Program-made: the position numbers and the translations under genes
Shown here: piece by piece, positions 16,762 to 24,488 of the stretch
Numbering within the stretch: position 1 is the stretch's first letter
Layout of the letters: each line of letters opens with the position of its first letter
Source of the DNA: Buttiauxella sp049686335
GTDB taxonomy: Bacteria > Pseudomonadota > Gammaproteobacteria > Enterobacterales > Enterobacteriaceae
DNA length: 64,000 bases
NCBI RefSeq assembly: GCF_049686335.1
Contig: NZ_JBAVHX010000023.1
Coordinates: 82,111 to 146,110, forward strand
Direction of reading: 5' to 3'
Notes under the pieces: generated by a model
The model's database searches: none
Told to the model about the DNA's origin: nothing
What the model saw: the letters and a program-made list of their open reading frames with translations, nothing else

Positions 16762-18144
16762 CTAACTTTTCGCAACCGTTTTTCGCTTGCGTGCAGGTTT
16801 CACCGGTGTAATGCCGGTGACCAGGCTTTCCACCCAACCATCCTCGAGACGCGTTGTCAGCATATCTCCGGAATGCACCTGTTTCGTCTTCTTCAGCACT
16901 TTGCCGTCAGTCGCGGTGGTTACGCTATAGCCACGCGCAAGTGTTGCCAGCGGGCTTACCCCTTCAAGTTGCGCGATGGCAGTGACAAATCGCTGGCGAG
17001 TGCTGCTCAGACGCGCGGTCACAACCTGCGATAAACGATATTCCAGCTGCTGCAAGCGAGTCTGGGCACGGTGGATCCGTGGCTGCGGTTGTTGCTGATT
17101 CAAACGCTGCATCAAACGTTGCTGCTGTTGTGTCGTGCGGCGCAGTTTTGCATCCATCGCAACATTCAGACGTTGTTGCATACGATCAAGCAGGGTTTGC
17201 TGGCGAGCCAGACGCAGTTGCGGATGTTGCTGTTGTAAACGATGGTGCAAGCGCGTAAAGCGCTGCGTTCGCTGGGCGAGATAGTAATCCATCGCCATTT
17301 CCATGCGCTGCTGTTGCGACTGGAGCTGGCGCAGCAATTCAAGTTGATTACGGCTGACAATTTCTGCCGCAGCGGAAGGTGTCGGCGCACGCACATCAGC
17401 GACAAAATCGGCGATCGTGACGTCAGTTTCATGCCCTACGGCACTAACGATAGGAATTTTGCTGGCAAAAATAGCCCTGGCAACTCGCTCATCGTTAAAA
17501 CTCCACAGGTCTTCCAGCGAACCACCGCCGCGTCCAACAATCAGCACATCACACTCGTTGCGCTGGTTGGCTAACTCTATCGCCCGCACGATTTGCAGCG
17601 GGGCATCAGCGCCCTGAACCGCAGTGGGGTAAATAATTACTGGCAGGGAAGGGTCACGACGTTTCAGGACATGCAAGATGTCATGTAGCGCGGCACCTGT
17701 TTTTGAGGTGATGACCCCAACCTGATGCGCGGGTGTTGGCAGAGGCTGCTTATGAATCTGCTCAAACAGACCTTCAGCGGTGAGGCGTTGTTTCAGCTCT
17801 TCGTACTGCTGCTGCAACAGACCTTCACCCGCCGGTTGCATGCTTTCAACGATAATCTGGTAATCACCGCGTGGCTCGTACAGCGTCAGAGTTGCACGCA
17901 CCAGCACCTGCTGCCCATGTTGTGGACGGAAGGTCACGCGTCGATTGCTGTTACGGAACATCGCACCACGAATTTGCGCGGTATCGTCTTTGAGCGTGAA
18001 GTACCAGTGACCGGAAGCGGGTTGGGTGAAGTTGGAAATTTCACCGCTGATCCAGACTTGCCCCATCTCTTGTTCCAGCAGCATTCGGACCGTCTGATTC
18101 AGACGGCTGACGGTAAAAATTGATGGAGTATTTATCGTTGGCAT
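16762..18144 (-). CDS. xseA: Exodeoxyribonuclease VII large subunit
   Basis: 460 residues. With XseB it forms a single-strand-specific exonuclease acting in mismatch repair. The N-terminal OB-fold (about 1-105) includes SGEISNFTQPASGHWYFTLKD. The catalytic core shows GVITSKTGAALHDIL, VGRGGGSLEDLW and SAVGHETDVTIADFVAD. A long Gln/Arg-rich coiled-coil region follows (about 280-400), which pairs with XseB. The C-terminus ends in basic residues. It is divergent from guaB. Confidence 0.97.
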   Translation of the reverse strand: MPTINTPSIFTVSRLNQTVRMLLEQEMGQVWISGEISNFTQPASGHWYFTLKDDTAQIRGAMFRNSNRRVTFRPQHGQQVLVRATLTLYEPRGDYQIIVESMQPAGEGLLQQQYEELKQRLTAEGLFEQIHKQPLPTPAHQVGVITSKTGAALHDILHVLKRRDPSLPVIIYPTAVQGADAPLQIVRAIELANQRNECDVLIVGRGGGSLEDLWSFNDERVARAIFASKIPIVSAVGHETDVTIADFVADVRAPTPSAAAEIVSRNQLELLRQLQSQQQRMEMAMDYYLAQRTQRFTRLHHRLQQQHPQLRLARQQTLLDRMQQRLNVAMDAKLRRTTQQQQRLMQRLNQQQPQPRIHRAQTRLQQLEYRLSQVVTARLSSTRQRFVTAIAQLEGVSPLATLARGYSVTTATDGKVLKKTKQVHSGDMLTTRLEDGWVESLVTGITPVKPARKRKTVAKS

Positions 18145-18236
18145 GTGACCTGGATCAAATTCTAAATCAGCAAGTTATTCGGTCGATAGTACCTCTCGTA
18201 TTCTCCTTGGCAAGGAGTTTTCTTAAAAAAGTGTGG

Positions 18237-18262
18237 ATGCAATCGATTCCGCTCTGTATAAT
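18237..18262 (+). promoter_or_regulatory. guaB promoter with PurR-type operator
   Basis: ATGCAATCGATTCCGC at 18237-18252 resembles the PurR box (consensus ACGCAAACGTTTGCGT) and overlaps the spacer of a promoter with -10 TATAAT at 18257-18262; TGGATG at 18234-18239 is a possible -35 at 17 bases. The GC-rich stretch GCCGCGGC right after the -10 is a discriminator of the kind associated with stringent control. This matches the known E. coli guaBA arrangement. Confidence 0.75.
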
Positions 18263-18313
18263 GCCGCGGCAATATTTTATCTGTTCTCATTCACCCCAGG
18301 TTGAGATATTGCC

Positions 18314-19780
18314 ATGCTACGAATCGCTAAAGAAGCACTGACGTTTGATGACGTTCTCCTCGTTCCAGCTCACTCTACAGTTCTGCCTAACACGGCCGAT
18401 CTCAGCACCCAACTGACCAAAACTATTCGTTTGAATATCCCTATGCTCTCAGCAGCAATGGATACCGTAACGGAAGCCCGTCTGGCCATCGCTTTGGCTC
18501 AGGAAGGTGGACTTGGTTTCATTCACAAAAACATGTCGATTGAGCGCCAGGCTGAAGAAGTCAAACGCGTGAAAAAACACGAAAGTGGTGTTGTTACTGA
18601 CCCACAGACCGTGTTGCCGACCACCACTCTGCACGAAGTGAAAGAACTGACCGCCCGTAACGGTTTCGCCGGTTACCCGGTTGTGACCGAACAAAACGAG
18701 CTGGTGGGTATCATCACCGGTCGCGATGTACGTTTTGTTACTGACCTGAACCAACCTGTTAGCGTGTACATGACCCCGAAAGAGCGTCTGGTTACCGTGA
18801 AAGAAGGCGAAGCGCGTGATGTCGTGCTGTCCAAAATGCACGAAAAACGTGTTGAGAAAGCGCTGGTCGTTGACAGCAATTTCCACCTTCACGGCATGAT
18901 CACCGTAAAAGACTTCCAAAAAGCCGAACGTAAACCTAACGCCTGTAAAGACGACCAGGGCCGTTTGCGTGTGGGTGCGGCAGTTGGCGCAGGTGCGGGC
19001 AACGAAGAGCGTATCGACGCTCTGGTAGCCGCTGGCGTCGATGTTTTACTGATTGATTCCTCTCATGGTCATTCCGAAGGCGTTCTGCAACGTATTCGTG
19101 AGACTCGCGCTAAATATCCTGACCTGCAAATCATCGGCGGCAACGTAGCAACCGCTGCGGGCGCACGTGCCCTGGCTGACGCTGGCGTAAGTGCAGTGAA
19201 AGTCGGTATCGGACCTGGCTCCATCTGTACTACTCGTATCGTCACCGGCGTAGGTGTTCCGCAAATCACTGCGGTAGCGGATGCGGTTGAAGCACTGGAA
19301 GGTACCGGCATTCCTGTCATCGCTGATGGCGGTATCCGCTTCTCAGGCGACATCGCGAAAGCTATCGCTGCGGGCGCATCTGCGGTGATGGTTGGCGGTA
19401 TGCTGGCAGGGACTGAAGAATCTCCAGGTGAAATCGAACTCTACCAGGGGCGTTCTTTCAAATCTTACCGTGGTATGGGCTCTCTGGGCGCGATGTCCAA
19501 AGGTTCTTCTGACCGTTACTTCCAGACTGACAACGCAGCCGACAAACTGGTACCGGAAGGTATCGAAGGCCGTGTGGCTTACAAAGGTCGCCTGAAAGAG
19601 ATCGTTCACCAGCAAATGGGCGGCCTGCGTTCCTGTATGGGTCTGACCGGCTGTGGTACCATCGATGCCCTGCGTACTAAAGCGGAATTTGTACGCATCA
19701 GCGGTGCGGGTATTCAGGAAAGTCACGTCCACGATGTGACGATTACTAAAGAGTCCCCTAACTACCGCATGGGTTCCTGA
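18314..19780 (+). CDS. guaB: Inosine-5'-monophosphate dehydrogenase
   Basis: 488 residues. It oxidises IMP to XMP with NAD+, the first committed step to GMP. The catalytic loop GPGSICTTRIVTG carries the active cysteine near residue 305; VLLIDSSHGHSEG and GGIRFSGDIAKA bind substrate. A Bateman module of two CBS domains (about 93-205) is inserted in the TIM barrel. The start ATG follows CCCCAGGTTGAG. It is the first gene of the guaBA operon, but an ERIC element separates it from guaA here. Confidence 0.98.
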   Translation: MLRIAKEALTFDDVLLVPAHSTVLPNTADLSTQLTKTIRLNIPMLSAAMDTVTEARLAIALAQEGGLGFIHKNMSIERQAEEVKRVKKHESGVVTDPQTVLPTTTLHEVKELTARNGFAGYPVVTEQNELVGIITGRDVRFVTDLNQPVSVYMTPKERLVTVKEGEARDVVLSKMHEKRVEKALVVDSNFHLHGMITVKDFQKAERKPNACKDDQGRLRVGAAVGAGAGNEERIDALVAAGVDVLLIDSSHGHSEGVLQRIRETRAKYPDLQIIGGNVATAAGARALADAGVSAVKVGIGPGSICTTRIVTGVGVPQITAVADAVEALEGTGIPVIADGGIRFSGDIAKAIAAGASAVMVGGMLAGTEESPGEIELYQGRSFKSYRGMGSLGAMSKGSSDRYFQTDNAADKLVPEGIEGRVAYKGRLKEIVHQQMGGLRSCMGLTGCGTIDALRTKAEFVRISGAGIQESHVHDVTITKESPNYRMGS

Positions 19781-19781
19781 T

Positions 19782-19904
19782 TACTCGTCATTCTTCAAGT
19801 TGCAGATGCGTTGGCTGCACTCGTTCACCCCAGTCACATAGTTATCTATGTTCCTGGGGATTCGCGAGTTTGCCGCCTTCCTGCACCTCGAATTATTTAG
19901 AGTA
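19782..19904 (+). repeat. ERIC element, copy 2 (between guaB and guaA)
   Basis: A well-preserved ERIC element of about 123 bases: CGTCATTCTTCAAGTTGCAG at its left end, CTCGTTCACCCCAGTCACAT, the central palindrome, CCTGGGGATT and CTCGAATTATTTAGAGTA at its right end. It begins 2 bases after the guaB stop and enlarges the spacer to 176 bases, against roughly 70 in E. coli. Confidence 0.9.
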
Positions 19905-19956
19905 ATCCTTCTGATGATTTACTTGCCCTGTTTCACTATTCCTGGAATTAGAATCA

Positions 19957-21534
19957 ATGACGGAAAACATCCATAAACATCGCATACTTATCCTCGATTT
20001 CGGTTCTCAGTACACTCAACTGGTAGCGCGCCGCGTGCGTGAGTTGGGCGTTTACTGTGAGCTGTGGGCATGGGATGTCACTGAAGCACAGATTCGAGAA
20101 TTTAATCCAAGCGGTATTATTCTTTCTGGTGGACCGGAAAGTACGACTGAGCAGGACAGCCCACGTGCACCTGACTATGTCTTTACCGCGGGTGTGCCTG
20201 TATTTGGTGTGTGCTACGGCATGCAGACCATGGCGATGCAGCTTGGCGGCCACGTTGAAGGTTCCAACGAACGTGAGTTCGGTTACGCGCAAGTTGAAGT
20301 GAAAACAGACAGCGCGCTGGTTCGCGGCATCGAAGACTCTCTGAGTGCCGAAGGCAAACCGCTGCTGGATGTCTGGATGAGCCATGGCGATAAAGTCACC
20401 GCGATCCCTTCCGACTTCGTTACCGTTGCGAGCACCGAAACTTGCCCGTTCGCGATTATGGCAAATGAAGAAAAACGTTTTTATGGCGTGCAGTTCCACC
20501 CGGAAGTGACCCACACCCGTCAGGGCCAGCGTCTGCTGGAGCGTTTTGTTCTGGATATCTGCGGCTGCGAAGCACTGTGGACTCCGGCAAAAATCATCGA
20601 AGATGCGATTGTTCGTCTGCGTGAACAAGTAGGCAACGACAAAGTCATTCTGGGCTTATCTGGTGGCGTGGATTCCTCCGTTACCGCTATGCTGCTGCAC
20701 CGCGCGATTGGCGACCGTCTGACCTGCGTATTCGTTGATAACGGCCTGTTGCGTTTGAACGAAGCCCAACAAGTGATGGACATGTTTGGTGACCACTTCG
20801 GCCTGAACATCGTGCACGTTGAAGGCGAAGAGCGTTTCCTGTCGGCATTAGCGGGCGAGAACGAGCCAGAAGCGAAACGTAAAATTATCGGCCGCGTGTT
20901 TGTTGAAGTGTTCGATGAAGAAGCACTGAAACTCGAAGACGTGAAGTGGCTGGCGCAGGGCACCATTTACCCTGATGTTATCGAATCCGCTGCTTCTGCG
21001 ACTGGTAAAGCACACGTCATCAAATCTCACCACAACGTGGGTGGCTTGCCGAAAGAGATGAAGATGGGTCTCGTTGAGCCGCTGCGTGAGCTGTTCAAAG
21101 ACGAAGTGCGCAAAATTGGTCTGGAGCTGGGCCTGCCGTACGACATGCTGTACCGTCACCCGTTCCCGGGTCCAGGTCTTGGCGTGCGCGTATTAGGCGA
21201 AGTGAAGAAAGAGTATTGCGACCTGCTGCGTCGTGCCGATGCCATCTTTATCGAAGAGCTGCATAAAGCGGATCTCTACAACAAAGTTAGCCAGGCGTTC
21301 ACTGTGTTCCTGCCGGTGCGTTCTGTCGGCGTGATGGGCGATGGCCGTAAATACGATTGGGTTGTTTCACTGCGTGCGGTGGAAACCATCGACTTTATGA
21401 CCGCGCATTGGGCGCACCTGCCATACGATTTCCTTGGCCGTGTTTCCAACCGCATCATCAACGAAGTAAACGGTATTTCCCGTGTGGTTTACGATATCTC
21501 TGGCAAACCGCCAGCGACTATCGAGTGGGAATAA
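19957..21534 (+). CDS. guaA: GMP synthase (glutamine-hydrolysing)
   Basis: 525 residues. It converts XMP to GMP using ATP and ammonia from glutamine. The class I amidotransferase domain has the nucleophile Cys86 in GVCYGMQTMA and the His/Glu pair in QFHPEVTHT. The ATP-pyrophosphatase domain has the P-loop LSGGVDSS near residue 231. The C-terminal dimerisation domain ends GKPPATIEWE. Second gene of guaBA; a terminator follows. Confidence 0.98.
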   Translation: MTENIHKHRILILDFGSQYTQLVARRVRELGVYCELWAWDVTEAQIREFNPSGIILSGGPESTTEQDSPRAPDYVFTAGVPVFGVCYGMQTMAMQLGGHVEGSNEREFGYAQVEVKTDSALVRGIEDSLSAEGKPLLDVWMSHGDKVTAIPSDFVTVASTETCPFAIMANEEKRFYGVQFHPEVTHTRQGQRLLERFVLDICGCEALWTPAKIIEDAIVRLREQVGNDKVILGLSGGVDSSVTAMLLHRAIGDRLTCVFVDNGLLRLNEAQQVMDMFGDHFGLNIVHVEGEERFLSALAGENEPEAKRKIIGRVFVEVFDEEALKLEDVKWLAQGTIYPDVIESAASATGKAHVIKSHHNVGGLPKEMKMGLVEPLRELFKDEVRKIGLELGLPYDMLYRHPFPGPGLGVRVLGEVKKEYCDLLRRADAIFIEELHKADLYNKVSQAFTVFLPVRSVGVMGDGRKYDWVVSLRAVETIDFMTAHWAHLPYDFLGRVSNRIINEVNGISRVVYDISGKPPATIEWE

Positions 21535-21576
21535 TTTCGCTTATTCAACCGTTGTTTTGATGAAATGAAATAATCG

Positions 21577-21610
21577 AAACCCTCTGTTTTGCAGAGGGTT
21601 TTTCTTTTTA
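21577..21610 (+). terminator. Rho-independent terminator after guaA
   Basis: Perfect 10-bp stem AAACCCTCTG/CAGAGGGTTT with a 5-base loop, followed by TTTCTTTTT. Confidence 0.93.
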
Positions 21611-21614
21611 TGGC

Positions 21615-21770
21615 TCAGGCTAAAATGCGTTCAGCCCAGACGCTGATATCATCGCCGCTGCTAAGATCTGCCTGCACCAAACCGTTCACCATAAAAGTCG
21701 GCGACACATGGATGCCATTCTGACGCGCATATTTACAGTGCCATTTGATGTCATTCTGTAACGCCGGATG
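21615..21770 (-). pseudogene. C-terminal remnant of a DsbA-like thioredoxin-fold protein
   Basis: The last 51 codons of a gene whose front part is gone. The fragment begins HPALQNDIKWHCKYARQNGI and includes the cis-proline-like VSPTFMVNG, typical of DsbA-like (Thioredoxin_4) proteins, and ends at TGA. Upstream in this frame the sequence becomes a shadow of the reductase gene, so there is no start codon or N-terminal domain. The reductase reads 20 bases into it in another frame. I infer a deletion that fused the two genes tail to tail. The family assignment rests on pattern recognition. Confidence 0.65.
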
Positions 21771-22863
21771 ACCAGGCTGGATAGTCGGTATAGCCAGCTT
21801 CTTTGCCACCAAACAAGGCGGCTGGATTAGTGATGGGTGCCAGCGGCAGGTTTTCCGCGAGACGGCGTGGGAAATCCGGGTTAGCAATAAACGGACGTCC
21901 GAAGGCAATCAAATCTACAACCCCTGCGCCGAGCAGCTTTTCGGCTTTCTCTTGTGTGTAATTCCCGGCGACGATAATGGTGCCTCTGAAGGTCGTACGT
22001 AAGGTTTCCCGAAACTCATACGGCACCTGTGGCGCATCATCCCAGTCAGCTTCCGCCAGATGGATAAAGGCGATACCTTTTTGTTCACACCACGCAGCCA
22101 GAGCCAGAATCGCTTCTATGGCCTGCGGGTCATCCATGCCACGCTGCGTAATAAACGGCGCAAGACGGATACCTGTTTTGTCTGCTCCAATCGCATCGCT
22201 AATGGCTTCCAAAACTTCTTGTGCGAAGCGCACGCGGTTTGCCAGGCTGCCGCCGTATTCGTCGGTGCGCTTGTTCGAGGTGCGGCGCAGGAACTGATCG
22301 ATCAGATAGCCGTTGCCACCGTGGACTTCTACCCCATCAAACCCGGCTTCAATGGCGTTAAGCGCTGCGTGGCGATAATCAGCAACCACCTGACGAATAT
22401 CGTCATGGGTTAATTCGCGCGGAACGGGGCAGTCAACCATTCGGCCTACGCCGTCGCTTCCCACCACCCAGACTTGTGCATCCGGCGAGAGCGCAGAAGG
22501 GGCAACCGGCTTGCCGTCAGCGTGAAAGCTTTCATGGGACATGCGCCCGACGTGCCACAGTTGCGAGAGGATCTTTCCGCCCACCTGATGAACAGCCTCC
22601 GTGACCAGACGCCAGCCATGAATCTGCTCGGGTGAGTGAATGCCAGGCGTCCAGGAGTAGCCCTGACCCTGCGGTGATATTTGAGTCGCTTCGGTGATGA
22701 TGAGCCCCGCAGACGCGCGTTGCTGGTAATACTTCGCCATCACAGCGGTCGGGATATTCCCCGGCTGTGCGGAGCGCGAGCGTGTCATGGGAGCCATAAC
22801 AATACGGCTACGGGTTTCAATTGACCCAACATGAGTAGCCTCAAACAGGTGGCGTGATTTCAT
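21751..22863 (-). CDS. Old yellow enzyme family alkene reductase (NemA-like)
   Basis: 370 residues. An FMN flavoprotein that uses NAD(P)H to reduce activated double bonds or nitro compounds such as maleimides and nitrate esters. It shows APMTRSRS near the N-terminus, the substrate-binding HGGNGYLIDQFLR (His/Asn pair and Tyr) and the FMN site FGRPFIANPDFP. It normally ends at GYTDYP; here six extra residues (SSGVTE) come from reading into the thioredoxin remnant. It is divergently transcribed from a LysR regulator 102 bases away, a common arrangement for electrophile-induced reductases. E. coli K-12 has no such gene here. Confidence 0.9.
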   Translation of the reverse strand: MKSRHLFEATHVGSIETRSRIVMAPMTRSRSAQPGNIPTAVMAKYYQQRASAGLIITEATQISPQGQGYSWTPGIHSPEQIHGWRLVTEAVHQVGGKILSQLWHVGRMSHESFHADGKPVAPSALSPDAQVWVVGSDGVGRMVDCPVPRELTHDDIRQVVADYRHAALNAIEAGFDGVEVHGGNGYLIDQFLRRTSNKRTDEYGGSLANRVRFAQEVLEAISDAIGADKTGIRLAPFITQRGMDDPQAIEAILALAAWCEQKGIAFIHLAEADWDDAPQVPYEFRETLRTTFRGTIIVAGNYTQEKAEKLLGAGVVDLIAFGRPFIANPDFPRRLAENLPLAPITNPAALFGGKEAGYTDYPAWSSGVTE

Positions 22864-22965
22864 TTTTTCGACTCCGGGATAGTGAACGATGCATTGACTT
22901 TACGGGTCGTTTGTCGTTTTGATAATGGCATTGAAAACTGATTGTCTATTCAGGAAATTAGAATA

Positions 22966-23877
22966 ATGGGCAAGCTCGAAGATATGGCGTTGCTGGTGGC
23001 GGTGACAGAGGCGGGGGGATTAGCGGCTGCTGGTCGACGGATGAATCTGTCGCCTGCCACCATGACTGCGCGATTGAAAGCACTGGAGGAGCGCTATCAA
23101 ACGCGTTTTTTTAATCGCTCCACCCGAGCCATTGCGTTGACGCGCGCCGGCGAGGAATTTTATTACGCCGCACTTCGGGTGCTTGAGGAGGTGGAGCAGG
23201 CGGAATCAAAGCTGATACAAAAAGAGGGCGTGCTGAGCGGGACTCTGCGGATTGCCGCTCCTTCTGATTTTGGGCGTCAGTATCTTTCACCTGCGCTCCT
23301 CGATTTTTCCCGCCAGCACCCGGAAGTTAAAAGTTCACTGTATCTGAGTGAAGATGTGGTGGATCTGATTTCCTTACGGCTGGATATGAGTATTCGCTTT
23401 GGGAATTTGCCGGACAGCAATCTGGTGACAAAAAACATCAGGCAAAACCATCGGGTTCTGGTGGCTTCACCAGCTTATCTTGCCGCCCATGGCGAGCCGC
23501 ATTCAGTGGACGATTTAGTGGCGCATCGTTGCCTGGTCATGGAGCGTCGGGGAACGCTGATGAATGAGTGGCGTTTCGCGAGTGAAGGGGAGACGCAGAG
23601 CCTGCGCGTGACGCCGGCCATGGTATGCGACGATGGTGCGCTATTGCGACAATGGGTTCTCGCTGGTGCCGGGATTGCCAGTAAATCCTGGTGGGACGTC
23701 AAACGAGATGTAGAACAGGGGCGGCTGAAAGTGCTACTGGCTGACCGTTTCATCGGTTTTAGCCGTCATGACAAAAAGCAGGTGGGATTACAGTTTGTCT
23801 ATCCGCAGCGTCGGTTTCAGCCGGTACAGGTGTCGATGTTTAGCGAGTTTTTCATCAACTGGCTGGAAAATGAGTAA
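22966..23877 (+). CDS. LysR-family transcriptional regulator
   Basis: 303 residues. The N-terminal winged helix-turn-helix (about 1-60) contains AAAGRRMNLSPATMTARLKALE, followed by a LysR effector-binding domain (about 88-295). I chose ATG at 22966 (MGKLEDMALLVAVTEAGG) over the in-frame TTG at 22942 because LysR proteins start about here. It sits back to back with the old-yellow-enzyme gene and is its likely activator; the ligand is unknown. Confidence 0.9.
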   Translation: MGKLEDMALLVAVTEAGGLAAAGRRMNLSPATMTARLKALEERYQTRFFNRSTRAIALTRAGEEFYYAALRVLEEVEQAESKLIQKEGVLSGTLRIAAPSDFGRQYLSPALLDFSRQHPEVKSSLYLSEDVVDLISLRLDMSIRFGNLPDSNLVTKNIRQNHRVLVASPAYLAAHGEPHSVDDLVAHRCLVMERRGTLMNEWRFASEGETQSLRVTPAMVCDDGALLRQWVLAGAGIASKSWWDVKRDVEQGRLKVLLADRFIGFSRHDKKQVGLQFVYPQRRFQPVQVSMFSEFFINWLENE

Positions 23878-23953
23878 CCCGTCATAATGATTGAGATGTG
23901 ACAAATCTCACCGGCTGGAAGTCAGTGTTATTAATTTTAATTAAAAGAAGGCG

Positions 23954-24142
23954 TTACCGGTTGGTGTTATCCACTGATAGGCTGCTTTGTTGGGCTTCTA
24001 CTTTATCCTGATGATGGTACCAGGCGCCGATGGCAGAGTAGACAAAACGGCCAAAAAGGAAGAGAAAACTGATGAGCAGAATAATGCGGGTCATACGATT
24101 GTTAAACTTATGTCGTCTTCGCATACTCGTAACCTGTGTCAC
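23954..24142 (-). CDS. yfgG: Small membrane protein YfgG
   Basis: 62 residues with one predicted membrane helix (about 18-40, MTRIILLISFLFLFGRFVYS) after a basic N-terminus. The E. coli homologue is linked to nickel and cobalt stress tolerance; the mechanism is unknown. The start is GTG at 24142 (MTQVTSMRRRHKF), aligned with the E. coli ATG and preceded by AAGGATC. It is convergent with the LysR gene and divergent from yfgF. Confidence 0.88.
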   Translation of the reverse strand: MTQVTSMRRRHKFNNRMTRIILLISFLFLFGRFVYSAIGAWYHHQDKVEAQQSSLSVDNTNR

Positions 24143-24488
24143 GCAAATGATCCTTGATGTTTGCCCGTCAACCGCGGGCGACGTGTGTATTTATACACAG
24201 TGGTGCGCGAAGGTCAATTCCTGGACATCTCAGATTTGCTCACGGAAACATTCACCCTTGTTATATAAACATTTCTTAATATTAGTTGATTACTAAATAT
24301 GCAGTATTTATTTTAATTTCTTTACTAAAGAAACTAAAACTCCGGCTAAAATTGATTTAGATCATCTTCTTAAGCCCATCCCTAACTAAAATCTGCACTC
24401 TATTCCATAGCAATATGGTTATATCGGCCAGGCTGGATTCCTGTTCGAAACTTACCCACGCTGGATGACAGGGTTTTGGCGATAACGA
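24143..24488. other. 346-base divergent promoter region of yfgG and yfgF
   Basis: AT-rich, no credible gene. It contains a perfect inverted repeat, TGTGTAT at 24184-24190 and ATACACA at 24193-24199, a few tens of bases upstream of yfgG, which could be an operator or a hairpin. No clear -35/-10 pair could be assigned. Confidence 0.4.

Noticed and set aside
19954..20628. 224-codon open frame on the minus strand inside guaA
   Set aside because: Long antisense frames are common opposite biased coding sequence; guaA is certain here and the antisense product resembles nothing I know.
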